Translations under genes and position numbers: made by a program
From: Anaeramoeba flamelloides
Lineage: Eukaryota > Metamonada > Anaeramoebidae
Direction: 5' to 3'
DNA length: 64,000 nt
Assembly: GCA_027625915.1 (NCBI GenBank)
Contig: JANTQA010000047.1
Location: 16,740,001-16,804,000 of the forward strand
The notes under the pieces: generated by a model
The model's input: the letters and a program-made list of their open reading frames with translations, nothing else
Database searches by the model: none
Told to the model about the DNA's origin: nothing
Part shown: piece after piece, positions 1 through 10,280 of the stretch
Position numbering within the stretch: position 1 is the stretch's first letter
Layout: the number at the start of each line of letters is the position of its first letter

Positions 1-217
1 ATTTTCATTGAAACAGACTAGTGCAAAATTTCTCGATTTTTGATAATTATATTTTTTACTTATAAATAGATTAATTTCAAGAGAAAATATGTGGTCTCAC
101 TTTTATGTATGTTAATTGGGGGTTTCAATCATTTTTTTTTTTTCAATTTTTACTTTTTGATAAAAAAAAAAATCACTAAATGAATATAATAAATCGGCAA
201 TAAGTCTACTGATTGAC

Positions 218-478
218 CCTTTTTAGTGAAAAGTTCTATAATAAAGAATATGTAATACTCTTCTCAAAAATTGTAATTCAGTTTTTTTTTTTTTTTGATT
301 TTATTTGTATTTTTTTTTTTTTAATTTTTTAAAATATCAGTTTTTATAGATTTAGAATTATTAAAAAGCCGGTTATCTCTCACCATTTAATTATAAGTTA
401 TTCTTGAATACTATTGAATATATTTTTTTCAATTTATTATTTCAGGTGAGTTACAATTTCCGAAATGGAGTTTATCAT
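218..478 (-). repeat. Repeat family A, partial copy A4
   Basis: This stretch is the reverse complement of 1238-1500 and matches, in the same orientation, part of 47760-48018. Shared landmarks are a pattern like AAGTTC...ATAATAAAGAAT, a long T-run region, and the end TTATTTCAGGTGAGT-ACAATTT. It lacks the polypurine half seen in the longer copies. Together with copy A1 it makes an inverted pair about 1.3 kb across, so it could also be one arm of a larger hairpin element. Confidence 0.6.
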
Positions 479-1237
479 TAAATAGAAAATTCCCACATCC
501 ATATCAAAAAAACTCTATATCAAAAATTATTACTGAAAACATATCCTAACCCGAGAAATTTTTCCCAAAAAAACCTATAAATTTTGTATTTTTGAAATAT
601 ACTGATATAATAAACATTATTCTACATGTAAATTTTCAAAAAGGTTTACAACTTTCTGAGATATTAATTTGAATTGAAAAAAGAATGAAAATTTTCAGTG
701 GTCTTTTTTTCTCTCTGATTTTTAATATTTTTGAAAATGTTATTTGACTTAAAGGTATTATTATTTTAATTTATTTTTTAATAGTCTAAAAAGAATCATT
801 TTTTTCAATTTTAAAATAAAAATAAAATATATTAATTTCAAAAGATATTGCTAAATTAAATTCAAAAAATGAAATTTTTCCTTTTTAGAATATTTTTTTA
901 TAATTTTATTTTTTTTCCATGTTGGAGTTTTTATAAATCTATTAACAGTTTTTTTCTGAATATTTTTTGGATATTTTTTCTTTTCACTTAATTAATGTCC
1001 AATCTAAAGTTCATTTATTGTAACTTTTTTCAATAAAAAACACTCTAAAAATAGGTGTTTTTTTCAAAAAATTGGTAATTTTGAAAAAGGGGGGTAAACG
1101 AATCTTAATAATTTCAATAGTTATATTTTCTTAATTACAGAAAATTATCCTAAATTTGAAAAAACAATTTCTAAAAGATGTATAACTGAAAAACAATATA
1201 AAATTTTGGTTAACTTAAATTTTCAGAATTAATTTTT

Positions 1238-2450
1238 TTTTTTTTTTTCCAGTGATCATAAAATATATTTAAATGAAAAAAATAATTCAATTGTATTCAA
1301 TAACAACAAAAAATTATTTAAGCTTTATAATAATTCACTTTTTAATCATTCTGGATTTATAAAAAACTGATATTTTAAAAAATTAAAAAAAAATAAAATC
1401 AAAAATCAAAAAAAAAGAGAACTGAATTACAATTTTTAAAAAGAGCATTACTGATTCTTTATTACTGAACTTTCAACTGAAAAAGATCAATCAGAAGATT
1501 TTTTGCTAATCAATTTTATTCATTTTAAAAGACATTATAAACTAAATTTCATAATAAATGGCCCATCTTACATTTGAATAATGAATAGCTTTTGTATCGT
1601 TTTGAAGTTTTTCTTCTCACAATGAAAAGTTTGCAAATGAATCATTTTTTCTCTTTTTTTTATTTTTTCAACAGTGTTTTGTTAAAACGGAAAATGAAAA
1701 TGAAAAATTGGAAAGAAGTAACAGATGAATTAATGAAAAATTTGGTTTCAAATATGAAAAAGAGATTATATTTAGTTATACAAATGGGAGGAGAATCGAT
1801 AAATGGGTTTTTTTAATTTTTTAAATTTTCTATTTTTTATGTAATGCTTCTTTCAAAATAAATGTCCAAATTTTTTTTAACAGTTTTTTTTTTTTTTTTT
1901 TTTTTTTTTTATTTTATTTTTAGACAAAAAATAAATATCTCTTTGGGTATAGTATTGAATATTAAAATCTAAAATTTTATATTATAATGGATAACTTCAA
2001 TTAGTAAAAATATTTTTATTTAAAATTTGATTTTTAATGGGCCAATTATTATGAAAGATAGTTTATTATCCCATTTTTTTTATGTTTATTTGTATTTTCA
2101 AAGATCTTTTTTTTTAAAATGATCTTTTGAAATAAATAAGAAAAAAAAAAAAGGATCATAAAGAAAAAATTGAAAATCTAAAAAAAAAGAACGAAAGAAA
2201 AACAAAATTTATATGAAAAATAAAAAGAAAAAAAAACAAAAAAGAAAAGAAATAAATTAGAAAAAGCAAAACTAAAAACAAAAGAAAAACAAAAATTTGA
2301 AAAAGCAAAAGAAAAATTTGACCAATTTAAAAAAAATGATTTTGATCTAAAAAATTTGAAAATATTTTTTAATCAGAATCTCGGATAAACCCAATAAAAG
2401 CTGCTTCCAATTAACATTCTAAAGCAAGTCAGCATTTTTGAAAAATAGTT
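1238..2450 (+). repeat. Repeat family A, long copy A1
   Basis: The left 260 bp match 8395-8660 (+) and the complement of 47760-48018. The right part, about 2150-2450, matches 8750-8990, including the A/G-rich run that would read Lys-Glu-Lys-Phe-Glu and the end CATTAACATT-TAAAG. Between them lie about 600 bp not shared with copy A2, including a 27-T run at 1884-1910 and a short ATG-lacking-support reading frame at 1592-1816, probably inserted or diverged sequence. Edges are approximate. Confidence 0.55.
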
Positions 2451-2500
2451 TAGTTATCAATAATATCTTTGAAAAGAGAATCATGTGCTTTGGAAAAGAT

Positions 2501-4444
2501 TTAATCCAGGTTCAATTCTTTTTTGATTTTATTTAATTTAAAAAGAAATCCAGATCTTGTATTTAATTGATAGTATTCGTTTGCGTCTTGTAATTCCTCT
2601 GTAATTGATTTTGAATTCTCATTGTCTTTTGTTAATTCAATTTTGCCGGTATATAAATATTTGATAAAAATTTTTAAAGTTGCGAGAGATTTGCCTGAAT
2701 AATCTTGTACTTGGTTTGTAATTTGTTTCTCCTTTTCATTTATAAAATCAAAGAATGCTCTAAATAGCCCACTTCTTGCAAATAAAAGGAAATCATGAAC
2801 ACGAATTTCTTCGAATTCTTTTGAAAGTTCTTGTTCTTCCTCTTCCTCTTGTTCTTGTTCTTGTTCTTGTTCTTGTTCTTGTTTTTGTTTTTGTTGTTGA
2901 TCCAACTCTAACTCTTGCACTTGCTTTTCAATCAATTTTTCTTTTTCATTGTTTGGATCAATTTTTAATTTATTCTCCAAAGTCTGGGTTTTAACTTTGA
3001 GTGAAAAATTTTTCGAGTCTTCGTCTTGATAAAGTTTAGTGAGTGATTGTTCAAGTGTAGAATCGGTGAATTCTTTACTAATAATAAACTCGTCCAAAAA
3101 TAACTTGAAAGGATTTGAATTAGGAAATTTTTTATTTGAATAAACCCAATTTAAACAATCCAGAACTTGCTCTTTTTTAAAATTCATTTCTTTGATCCAA
3201 TTTTTGAAACTATTTAACGATTTTCCAATTCTAATTTCAACCCAAGTTTTATGAACAGGGATATCAAATATCTGATCGTCCGATAATCTTTTTGATTTAA
3301 ATAAATTCTTCAAATCCTCGATTGTATCTTGGTGTTGTGAATTGTGAATGAGAAAAAATGTGTCAAGGCCCGAAGTAAAAATGTTGTAGTCCTCAAAGCA
3401 AATTGATTCCGTAATTTGCAATTTTTGCGGGATTGCAGATGTCAATTTTTTCTTTGTAAAATCGCATTGCTCGCCCCAATAGTAAAGCCCTTGGTCTGTT
3501 AAAATTACATTAAAGGCCTTAAATATTAACATTTGGTAAACACAAATATTATTCAAAGCTTCAATTTTGGTAAATTGGTCTACAGGACGCCCGAGGCCAT
3601 TTGACCTCCTGCAACCAGCGCCATACAGCTCTCCATTCTTGGTTAATAAAAGAGAATGCTGATAGCCACCTTGTAGATCCTTAATGTCACAAGTTTTGAA
3701 ACCATTGACGGGGACTTCGATTGGTTTATAAAGAGCAGCAAGAAAGTCTTCTTGATCCCACCCTAATTTTGTATGGTTATTTTCCCCAGCACCCATTAAT
3801 TTATTATCCTGGGTCAAATACCAAAAATTATAAGCGTATGTCCCCGAAAAGACCCTTGTCACATTGCCAGATACTCTTTCAGGAAACGTAATGTAACCAT
3901 CTTCCTCTTTGTCAAGACCAAGAAATTGGCACCAACCACAAGAATAGAGTGAATAGCAATTCTGATCCTCGCATTTTTCCTTCTGGGTTTCATTGCCTTT
4001 CTTTGGCGAACACAGAAAATACGATGAATTGCAACAGCACGCTACGTCGTGAACAAACAAATCGTTTTCCTCAAAATAGTCAATAAGAGTCGCGCGATAA
4101 GCGACGATTGTTTTTTCAAGATTTTGTCCTAGGCGATTAAAATTGGATTTACTGAACGAGTACGCTTTCCCTTTCTCATCAACGAGCAACATGTGGTACA
4201 TACCAGAACTGATCGAGACAATTTTGTTTGGGAGTGTTTCATACTGCTGCTCGTATTTTGTATCCTGTTTACCAAAAGACAGAAGACCTGAATCACCAAG
4301 TTGAAACAAATGCATACTTTTCATTCCACCTTGAATATTTCGGATATGACAAAGATCTTGTTGAAATTCAATTCCAGAAATCGGATCTTCATTTCCTAAT
4401 GGCTCAAGAAAGGTTGTTGGGGAGATATAATAATTGAGAGTCAT
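2501..4444 (-). CDS. RCC1-repeat and BTB/POZ domain protein
   Basis: A single-exon gene of 647 residues. Residues about 40-360 hold degenerate RCC1-type repeats (GLLSFGKQ, LMGAGENN, LYGAGCRR, LYYWGEQ, each near the expected Gly and aromatic positions) that normally form a beta-propeller. Residues 518-545 are a Gln/Glu run, and 547-640 form a BTB/POZ domain (IRVHDFLLFARSGLFRAFF, then a YLYTGKIEL helix-strand signature). Such RCC1/BTB proteins usually serve as substrate adaptors for cullin-3 ubiquitin ligases; that role is inferred here, and no client is known. Odd point: residues about 134-173 carry eight cysteines in forty residues, outside the usual propeller pattern. The ATG is the first of the frame and lies just before an AT-rich spacer. 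Domain identification is firm, the function is not. Confidence 0.88.
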   Translation of the reverse strand: MTLNYYISPTTFLEPLGNEDPISGIEFQQDLCHIRNIQGGMKSMHLFQLGDSGLLSFGKQDTKYEQQYETLPNKIVSISSGMYHMLLVDEKGKAYSFSKSNFNRLGQNLEKTIVAYRATLIDYFEENDLFVHDVACCCNSSYFLCSPKKGNETQKEKCEDQNCYSLYSCGWCQFLGLDKEEDGYITFPERVSGNVTRVFSGTYAYNFWYLTQDNKLMGAGENNHTKLGWDQEDFLAALYKPIEVPVNGFKTCDIKDLQGGYQHSLLLTKNGELYGAGCRRSNGLGRPVDQFTKIEALNNICVYQMLIFKAFNVILTDQGLYYWGEQCDFTKKKLTSAIPQKLQITESICFEDYNIFTSGLDTFFLIHNSQHQDTIEDLKNLFKSKRLSDDQIFDIPVHKTWVEIRIGKSLNSFKNWIKEMNFKKEQVLDCLNWVYSNKKFPNSNPFKLFLDEFIISKEFTDSTLEQSLTKLYQDEDSKNFSLKVKTQTLENKLKIDPNNEKEKLIEKQVQELELDQQQKQKQEQEQEQEQEQEEEEEQELSKEFEEIRVHDFLLFARSGLFRAFFDFINEKEKQITNQVQDYSGKSLATLKIFIKYLYTGKIELTKDNENSKSITEELQDANEYYQLNTRSGFLFKLNKIKKELNLD

Positions 4445-5386
4445 TTGTGGAATTATTCTTCAAATAAATTGTTGGTCCTGAGGTCAATAAAAAAAAAATG
4501 ATTGAGAGATCTTTAACATGAACTAAAGAAAACACTTATGAAAGAAAAAAGCAGTTTTGTGAGTGGGCTCTTCAATAAATCTTTCTGTGAAAACTAAATT
4601 GCCTTTATAAAATTTTTACCCCTTAATTCTATAAGGAAGATGAATTAAATGCTTAAATAGATCATAATGAGCAGGTTTTATAATGACTTTAGGGCCGTTT
4701 TATTCTTAATTCCGAAAGTGTTTTTGGGGAATTCGAAATAAGAACTACTATTTTTTTACGATTAATAAATGAAAATTTTTATTTAATTTCTAAAATGAAT
4801 ATTAATTATAACTACTACAATCAAATTATCAGATGAGTAAAAATTTTGTATTCGAGTTAACCAAGGAAGTTTAATTTATGGTCTAAAAATATCAATTCTA
4901 AATGATATTGTTAAGATCTTGGGATTTGCTTGAAGTTATAAACGAGAAAAATATTTTTTGGAAAGATGAACTAAAAATTTTTATTTTTTAATTGGAAAAT
5001 AATAATTAAATAATTTTCTTCTGGGAAATTCGTAATCTGTACAAAATTATTCTCGATGACAAAGAAATTACAGAAAATCCTTATTTAGTGTCTGTTCAGA
5101 TTTCTTTTAAAGTCAACAATATATTCCTAGACTTTCCTGAGTCAAGTAAGGAGATCAAGTGTTAATTTACTGGTTTTTTTTTATGAATATTAGTAACTGG
5201 CTCAAAAAGTTTTTTTATGAAATTTGAGATTCAGTTGAGAAAAAGTTTGCAAATCAAAATCCACGTTGTTAACTTTCTTTGGACTTCATTTTAAAATATA
5301 ATAGAGTTCACTTCAATATTTATGTTTACTTTGAGATAAATTGGAAATGAAGTGAACGTGATATAAATCAATTGACTTTTCAGTTT
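4445..5386. other. AT-rich spacer upstream of the RCC1/BTB gene
   Basis: No coding frame, RNA gene or repeat shared with the rest of the window was recognised. The promoter of the RCC1/BTB gene must lie at its left edge, but no motif stands out. Confidence 0.5.
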
Positions 5387-5872
5387 ACTGTATTCAAAAT
5401 AATGCATGTAAAAAAATATAATGAGTGTTTCAAAATAAAAAAGCGTGTTTTTTTGGTTATAGAAAACCTATACATTAACCAATGAAAGAAACTGATAATA
5501 AACCCTAAAAAAATATGGCCCTGGTTTCTTTAATTCCTATTATATAAAAATAAATTCGAAAAATGAAGAATCAATTTGGAACAGTTATCTCAAATATCGA
5601 GTAAAGTTTTCAAGAAATTTTTATCATCAAAAAAAACAAAAAATCGAGAAAAAATCGAGAAAATTCTGAAAAATTTTCAACTATTTGCATGAATTATTTC
5701 AATTTTACTGAAAATAACCCAGATCTTTACTTTCAAAACTGATTTGAACTTAGGTATACTATTTGGTCGTCGATTGGATATTGCCTTGGTACAAGAAGAA
5801 AAAAAAAGCACTGGCAATAATTTGAAACACAGATTATAGTCTTTGTGGACACATTATTTTGATCACTGTATC
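5387..5872 (+). mobile_element. Family F element, copy F1 (non-autonomous, inverted ends)
   Basis: The left end reads TTACTGTATTCAAAATAATG and the right end CATTATTTTGATCACTGTA, an imperfect inverted repeat of about 20 bp. The body matches 39375-39857 in the same orientation and 33770-34240 and 43915-44392 in the opposite one. Landmarks include GGTATACTATTTGGTCG-C-ATTGGAT near the right end. No protein is encoded, so it behaves as a miniature inverted-repeat DNA transposon. A target duplication was not identified. Confidence 0.65.
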
Positions 5873-5959
5873 TTTTTTTTTTTCTTCTAAAATTTTTAAA
5901 AGTTTTTTGTGAATTTATAGGGTTGGAAGTGTCATTAGGTTTTTTTTTTAAATTGAGAA

Positions 5960-6375
5960 ATAAAAAGAAAATTTATTAATTAATCAAAGATATTTAAGTT
6001 ATCCTTCAAGCTCAACAATTTATAAATTCAGGACATTTACTATCTGTTTAAATAGATATTATTATATAATCAAGAAAAATTCAAATAAATTTTGTTATAA
6101 ATGCTTAAAGTATAAACTGAAGGAAATTATAGATAATATTAATCATTTTTTATGGGTGTGTCCAATCTATGAAAAAGATAGATTAATTTTCTAAAATAAA
6201 TTAAAAAAAATAAATCTCAATAAAATCATTTTAAATTGTAAACTGATAGTTTGAAATTATTTTCATTAAATTAATAATCGTAAAATCGATGATTTCAGCT
6301 TAAATTCATGAAAAAGAATTTAAGTCTAAGGGCAAATAGGGTATAATATAAACATCTTCAAAAAAAAAAAAATTA
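5960..6375 (+). mobile_element. LINE 3' end fragment
   Basis: Translation of about 6070-6190 gives CYKCLKYK, then INHFLWVCPIYEKDR, the C-C-H-C cysteine/histidine pattern found after the reverse transcriptase in many non-LTR retrotransposons. The same residues recur at 54345-54640 (minus) and the DNA recurs at 60045-60425. The piece ends in CATCTTCAAA followed by an A-run. It is 5'-truncated and contains several stops; it is not a host gene. Confidence 0.6.
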
Positions 6376-6399
6376 GAAATTCTTTGTTTTGTTATTAGA

Positions 6400-6515
6400 T
6401 AGTGGATTCTGATCCAAAAATTTAAAAATATTTTTTTGATAAGAATATGAAATTAAACACCAAAATAATTTCCATTTCCATTATAAAGTATGTTAAAAAT
6501 TTTGAAAAATATTTT
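6400..6515 (+). repeat. Repeat family A, right-end fragment A5
   Basis: Matches the right end of family A at 8875-8990: GATTCTGATCCAAAAATTT, then a TTTTTTGATAAGAAT-like stretch and CATTATAAAGT. The rest of the family is missing here. Confidence 0.5.
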
Positions 6516-8394
6516 TGTTCAAATCTATTTTTCTTTTTGTTGAACAAAAAACAATATCAGAAATATAGCAGAAATATTAATTTTAAAAATAACATCCAAA
6601 TCTTTTTTTACACTTAGTAAATTCAATTTATATACATGTTGAATACTAAAAATACACTTTTTAATTGGATCATTTTGAAAAAATATTCAATAACCCTTTC
6701 TAAATTATTTTTGGAAGTTATTATCAACCTGGAAATATAAAAAGTTAGATATAGATTTTATTCTTATTTCTAAATCTTTTATATATTTGAAAACTAATTT
6801 AATCAATTCAAATTAATAATTCTAAATCAAAAATGTTAATAAATCTTCTCAAATAACTAATTGTAATAATAAAATTTTGTCATTTATATTGGAAAGAATT
6901 GGAAAATATATTACGAATATTTTCAAATTTTAAGGCAAAATTTTAAATTATTGGTATTAAAATAAACGATCATTTTTTAGATCCTCAATTATTAACAAAA
7001 TATTTAATTTATTTTTCATGTAATTTTTAAAATAAGAGAAGAATTACAATCTTATTTGCTCATATAAATCAACAAAAAATAGCAAAAGTGAGATTTTTTT
7101 TTTAAAAAAAAAGATTCATTGGTCTATTTTTCTTTTTCTAATTTTTCAACAATTTACAACAAAAAATGATCAAGATCTTTTGACTGAAAATTAAATTTTA
7201 AAAAATATTTACTTAGAACAGGATATGGATATTCTCCAATTTGATAAAAGAATTTTTTACTGAATTAAATGGATTATTTCTGAAAATAAATAATCTGTTA
7301 CAATTAAGAATAAAAATAGTTTAATTACCAAACCCTAGAGTTGAAATATCAACAAAAAAACAATGACCCCCCCTTTTTTTTTAATTCAATATAATTATAG
7401 TAATTTGCCTTAGTCAAATTGAAAGTACCCATACACAATCCTAAATAAAGAAATATAAAATAATTATTAAAAAATTATAAAAAAATTAAAAATCTAGAAA
7501 AAATTTATCAATTAAAATTTAAACAAAATTAAATTATTTTTACAAACAATTTTCCAGTTCAAGTAAAATAGTTATTATGTGTGAATTGCAGGTACACAAA
7601 GTGTTTGAATTGTTTTTTAAAGAAATTTTTTTTATGGAAATTACAAAATTTTTCTCATTTTTTCTCATATTTTGCTTTTTTTTTCTATTTTTTTTTGACA
7701 CTTAATTCATTTGCTAATTTTTTTTATAACAAGATATATAGTCACTTGGCAAAAAATATTACTATAGTGTTATTTCTTTTGATTTTAATTAGTGAAAATG
7801 ATTGTATAGAAATTTTATTAATTTATTTTGGGATTTTTTTTCATCTTCAATAGAAATTCAAATGTAATTTGCTGTTTTTCTCAATATGCCCAAGAATTTA
7901 GGGTTTTCAATTTAGAAGAAAATATATTCCTTATTTCAATTTTCCTTAATAAGGATATCAACTATTAGTTGATGTTGTATTATGCCACCTTTTTTTTTTG
8001 TTTGTTTTTCAAAGCCAAATTATCAGTTTTAATTGATATTTGTGAAAAATTCCCCCATCTCAACTGAAAAAAAAGTTATATTTCCATTTATTATTTTTAC
8101 ACCTGTATTCAAAATTTGAATTTTTTTCGAGAATTGCAACAAGCATTTGAAAACTTATGATTATGATTCTAAAAATTTTTTTCCTTTAAAGGCTAAAAAT
8201 AATTATAATAAATTTTATTTTTAGAAAAAATCTTAAGTTGACTTTTCTTAATTTTAAAAAAGATCAATAAGATTACAATTCTCGAAATTATAAATTCTTA
8301 TTTTATTATTTGTGAAAAATGAATTGAACAAAATTCTCATTAATCGTTGTGAAAAAAGGTTACAAATATCAAGTGAAAATTACATGTATAATAA
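6516..8394. other. AT-rich spacer without recognised features
   Basis: Contains a 90-codon open frame at 7581-7853, but it is almost only Phe, Leu, Asn, Lys and Tyr as expected from AT-rich DNA and has no similarity to anything I know. A 7-C run with a following T-run sits at 7373-7388. No repeat partner inside the window was found. Confidence 0.45.
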
Positions 8395-8995
8395 ACTCTT
8401 TTTCAAAAATTGTGACTCACCTGAAATAATAAATTGAAAAAAAAAAATTATCCTTTGGTATTCAAGAGCAATTAATAACTAAATATGATTTTTAATCCTC
8501 TTTTAAGTCATTCTAAATCTATAAAAGCCTGATATATTAAAAATTAAAAAAAAATAAAACCAAAAACTAAAAAAAAGTGAGTCAAAATTTTTGAAATGAG
8601 CATTACGGATTTTTTATTACTGAACTTTCACTGTAAAAAAGTTGAACAACAAGATTTTTTTTGAATAATTAAATCCATTTTCAAAGACATTACATAGTCT
8701 CATTTTTCTTAGTGATTATTTTTCTTTTATAAAGATCTCTTTTTTTTTTACACTGGATCTTTTAAAAAAAAAAAGAAAGAAAAAGAAAAAAAAAAGAAAA
8801 AGAAAAAAAAAATTTACAAAAGCAAAAGAAAAATTTGAAAAAGCAAAAGTAAAATTTGAAAAATTAGAAAAAATGATTCTGATCCAAAAATTTGAAAATA
8901 TTTTTTGTAAAGAATACTGGAATAAACCCTCAAAACAACTCCCATTAACATTATAAAGTGAGTCAAAATTTATGAAAAATAGTTTACAATATAAC
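8395..8995 (+). repeat. Repeat family A, copy A2
   Basis: Near-complete 600-bp copy. It starts with TTGTGACTCACCTGAAATAA and ends with ATAAAGTGAGTCAAAATTTA; both ends contain a GTGAGTC/GACTCAC word, so the element has short inverted ends. The complement at 47437-48018 is colinear over the whole length. The centre-right is a purine strand coding, in one frame, for Lys/Glu/Phe-rich residues (KFEKAK-type) in three copies. Confidence 0.65.
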
Positions 8996-10280
8996 CATTT
9001 ATAGTGCGATGATTGACAATAAAAAAATGGGACAGATTAAAAAAGTATGAAATTTATTATTTTTTACAAAAAAAAAAAACGGCTACCCTTTTGAAATATG
9101 TGATTTTATAGTTAAGGGTGGATGAAACTTTATCTAATATATTGAATAGAAAATTTTTAATCTACTAAATTGAAGATTCCCAATTCAAAATAGACTAATA
9201 AATCCCGTGACCAGAAGTAATTGAAACTTATCTTAGTTTTATACAATTTAAGAAAGAAAATAATAATAAAAATAGCGAAAAAAAAATGAATATTCATAAA
9301 AAAAAAGTAACAGAAAGAATTAAGAAGTTAAAATAGAAAATGTAGATAATGTATAGATTTTTGATTATCATAACTTTTTGTGAGAGTAATTAATATTTAT
9401 TTAGATATGAGTTTTTTTTTCTTAATAATATGTGGACACTTTCGGTAAAATATAATTATATTTTAATATAATTGTTTTCTTTTATGTTCATTTTCCTCAG
9501 TATTTTTTTGAAATTTCCACAATTTTTTCATAAACTTGTTTTGCTTTTCGAATTGTAAACTTTAATATTTTATTAATCTAAAACTGTTTATGTTTTTTTT
9601 TTGGGATGAAGACTTTATTCCTTTTATTTTGTAACTAACACTATTTATAAAAATAAATTCAAAGTTAGTTGTCGAATCTAAAAATACAAATAAATTCAAA
9701 AAAATCAATTACATTTTTTTTTTTATTTAATTTCAATTTTTAACAAATTTATTAACTCTTCTTTCAAAACAGATCTGAGTTTAGAAAATAATTTTACAGA
9801 ACAACTAATTTTACATTGATTCTTTATATTTTAATCAACAAAAGCTCAGTTCAAAACTAAAAAAAACATTTTACTAATGTAAAAAAAAATTAAAATTGTA
9901 ATGCACTTTTTTTATTTTCCCAGTATTTATGAATCGACACAATTATTTTTTGTGCAAAAGTTTTTTCTGGATGAGTTTGCTCAACAGAATCTTTTCTAAA
10001 GTAAAAAGTTATCGTTAATATAGGAATTTTTTGAGAGGAAAGCTTCAGGAAAATAGAGTTGTTGACAAATCCCTTAAAAAATAAATCTCAAAAATAAAGA
10101 ATTTATTGAAACGATATTCGACCCATGTCAACAATATTTAATTTAATATTTATATAAATTAAACACTAGTGTTTATTAGAGATTTCTTAAATCAAAAATC
10201 ATGAATTGAATTGTTCAAATCATTTTTTTTTAAAAATAATATTTAAGAGACAATAACCAAAAAATTCTAATCAAATCTAA
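8996..10280. other. AT-rich spacer upstream of the Rpt2 gene
   Basis: No open frame or repeat was recognised. The 3' part must contain the Rpt2 promoter, but neither a TATA-like box nor any other element can be distinguished from the AT background. Confidence 0.45.

Noticed and set aside
1592-1816. 74-codon open frame (KMKNWKEVTDELMKNL)
   Set aside because: Lies inside repeat family A1, has no homolog in the other copies and no recognisable domain.
7581-7853. 90-codon open frame
   Set aside because: Composition is almost only Phe, Leu, Lys, Asn and Tyr as produced by AT-rich DNA; no domain or conserved start.
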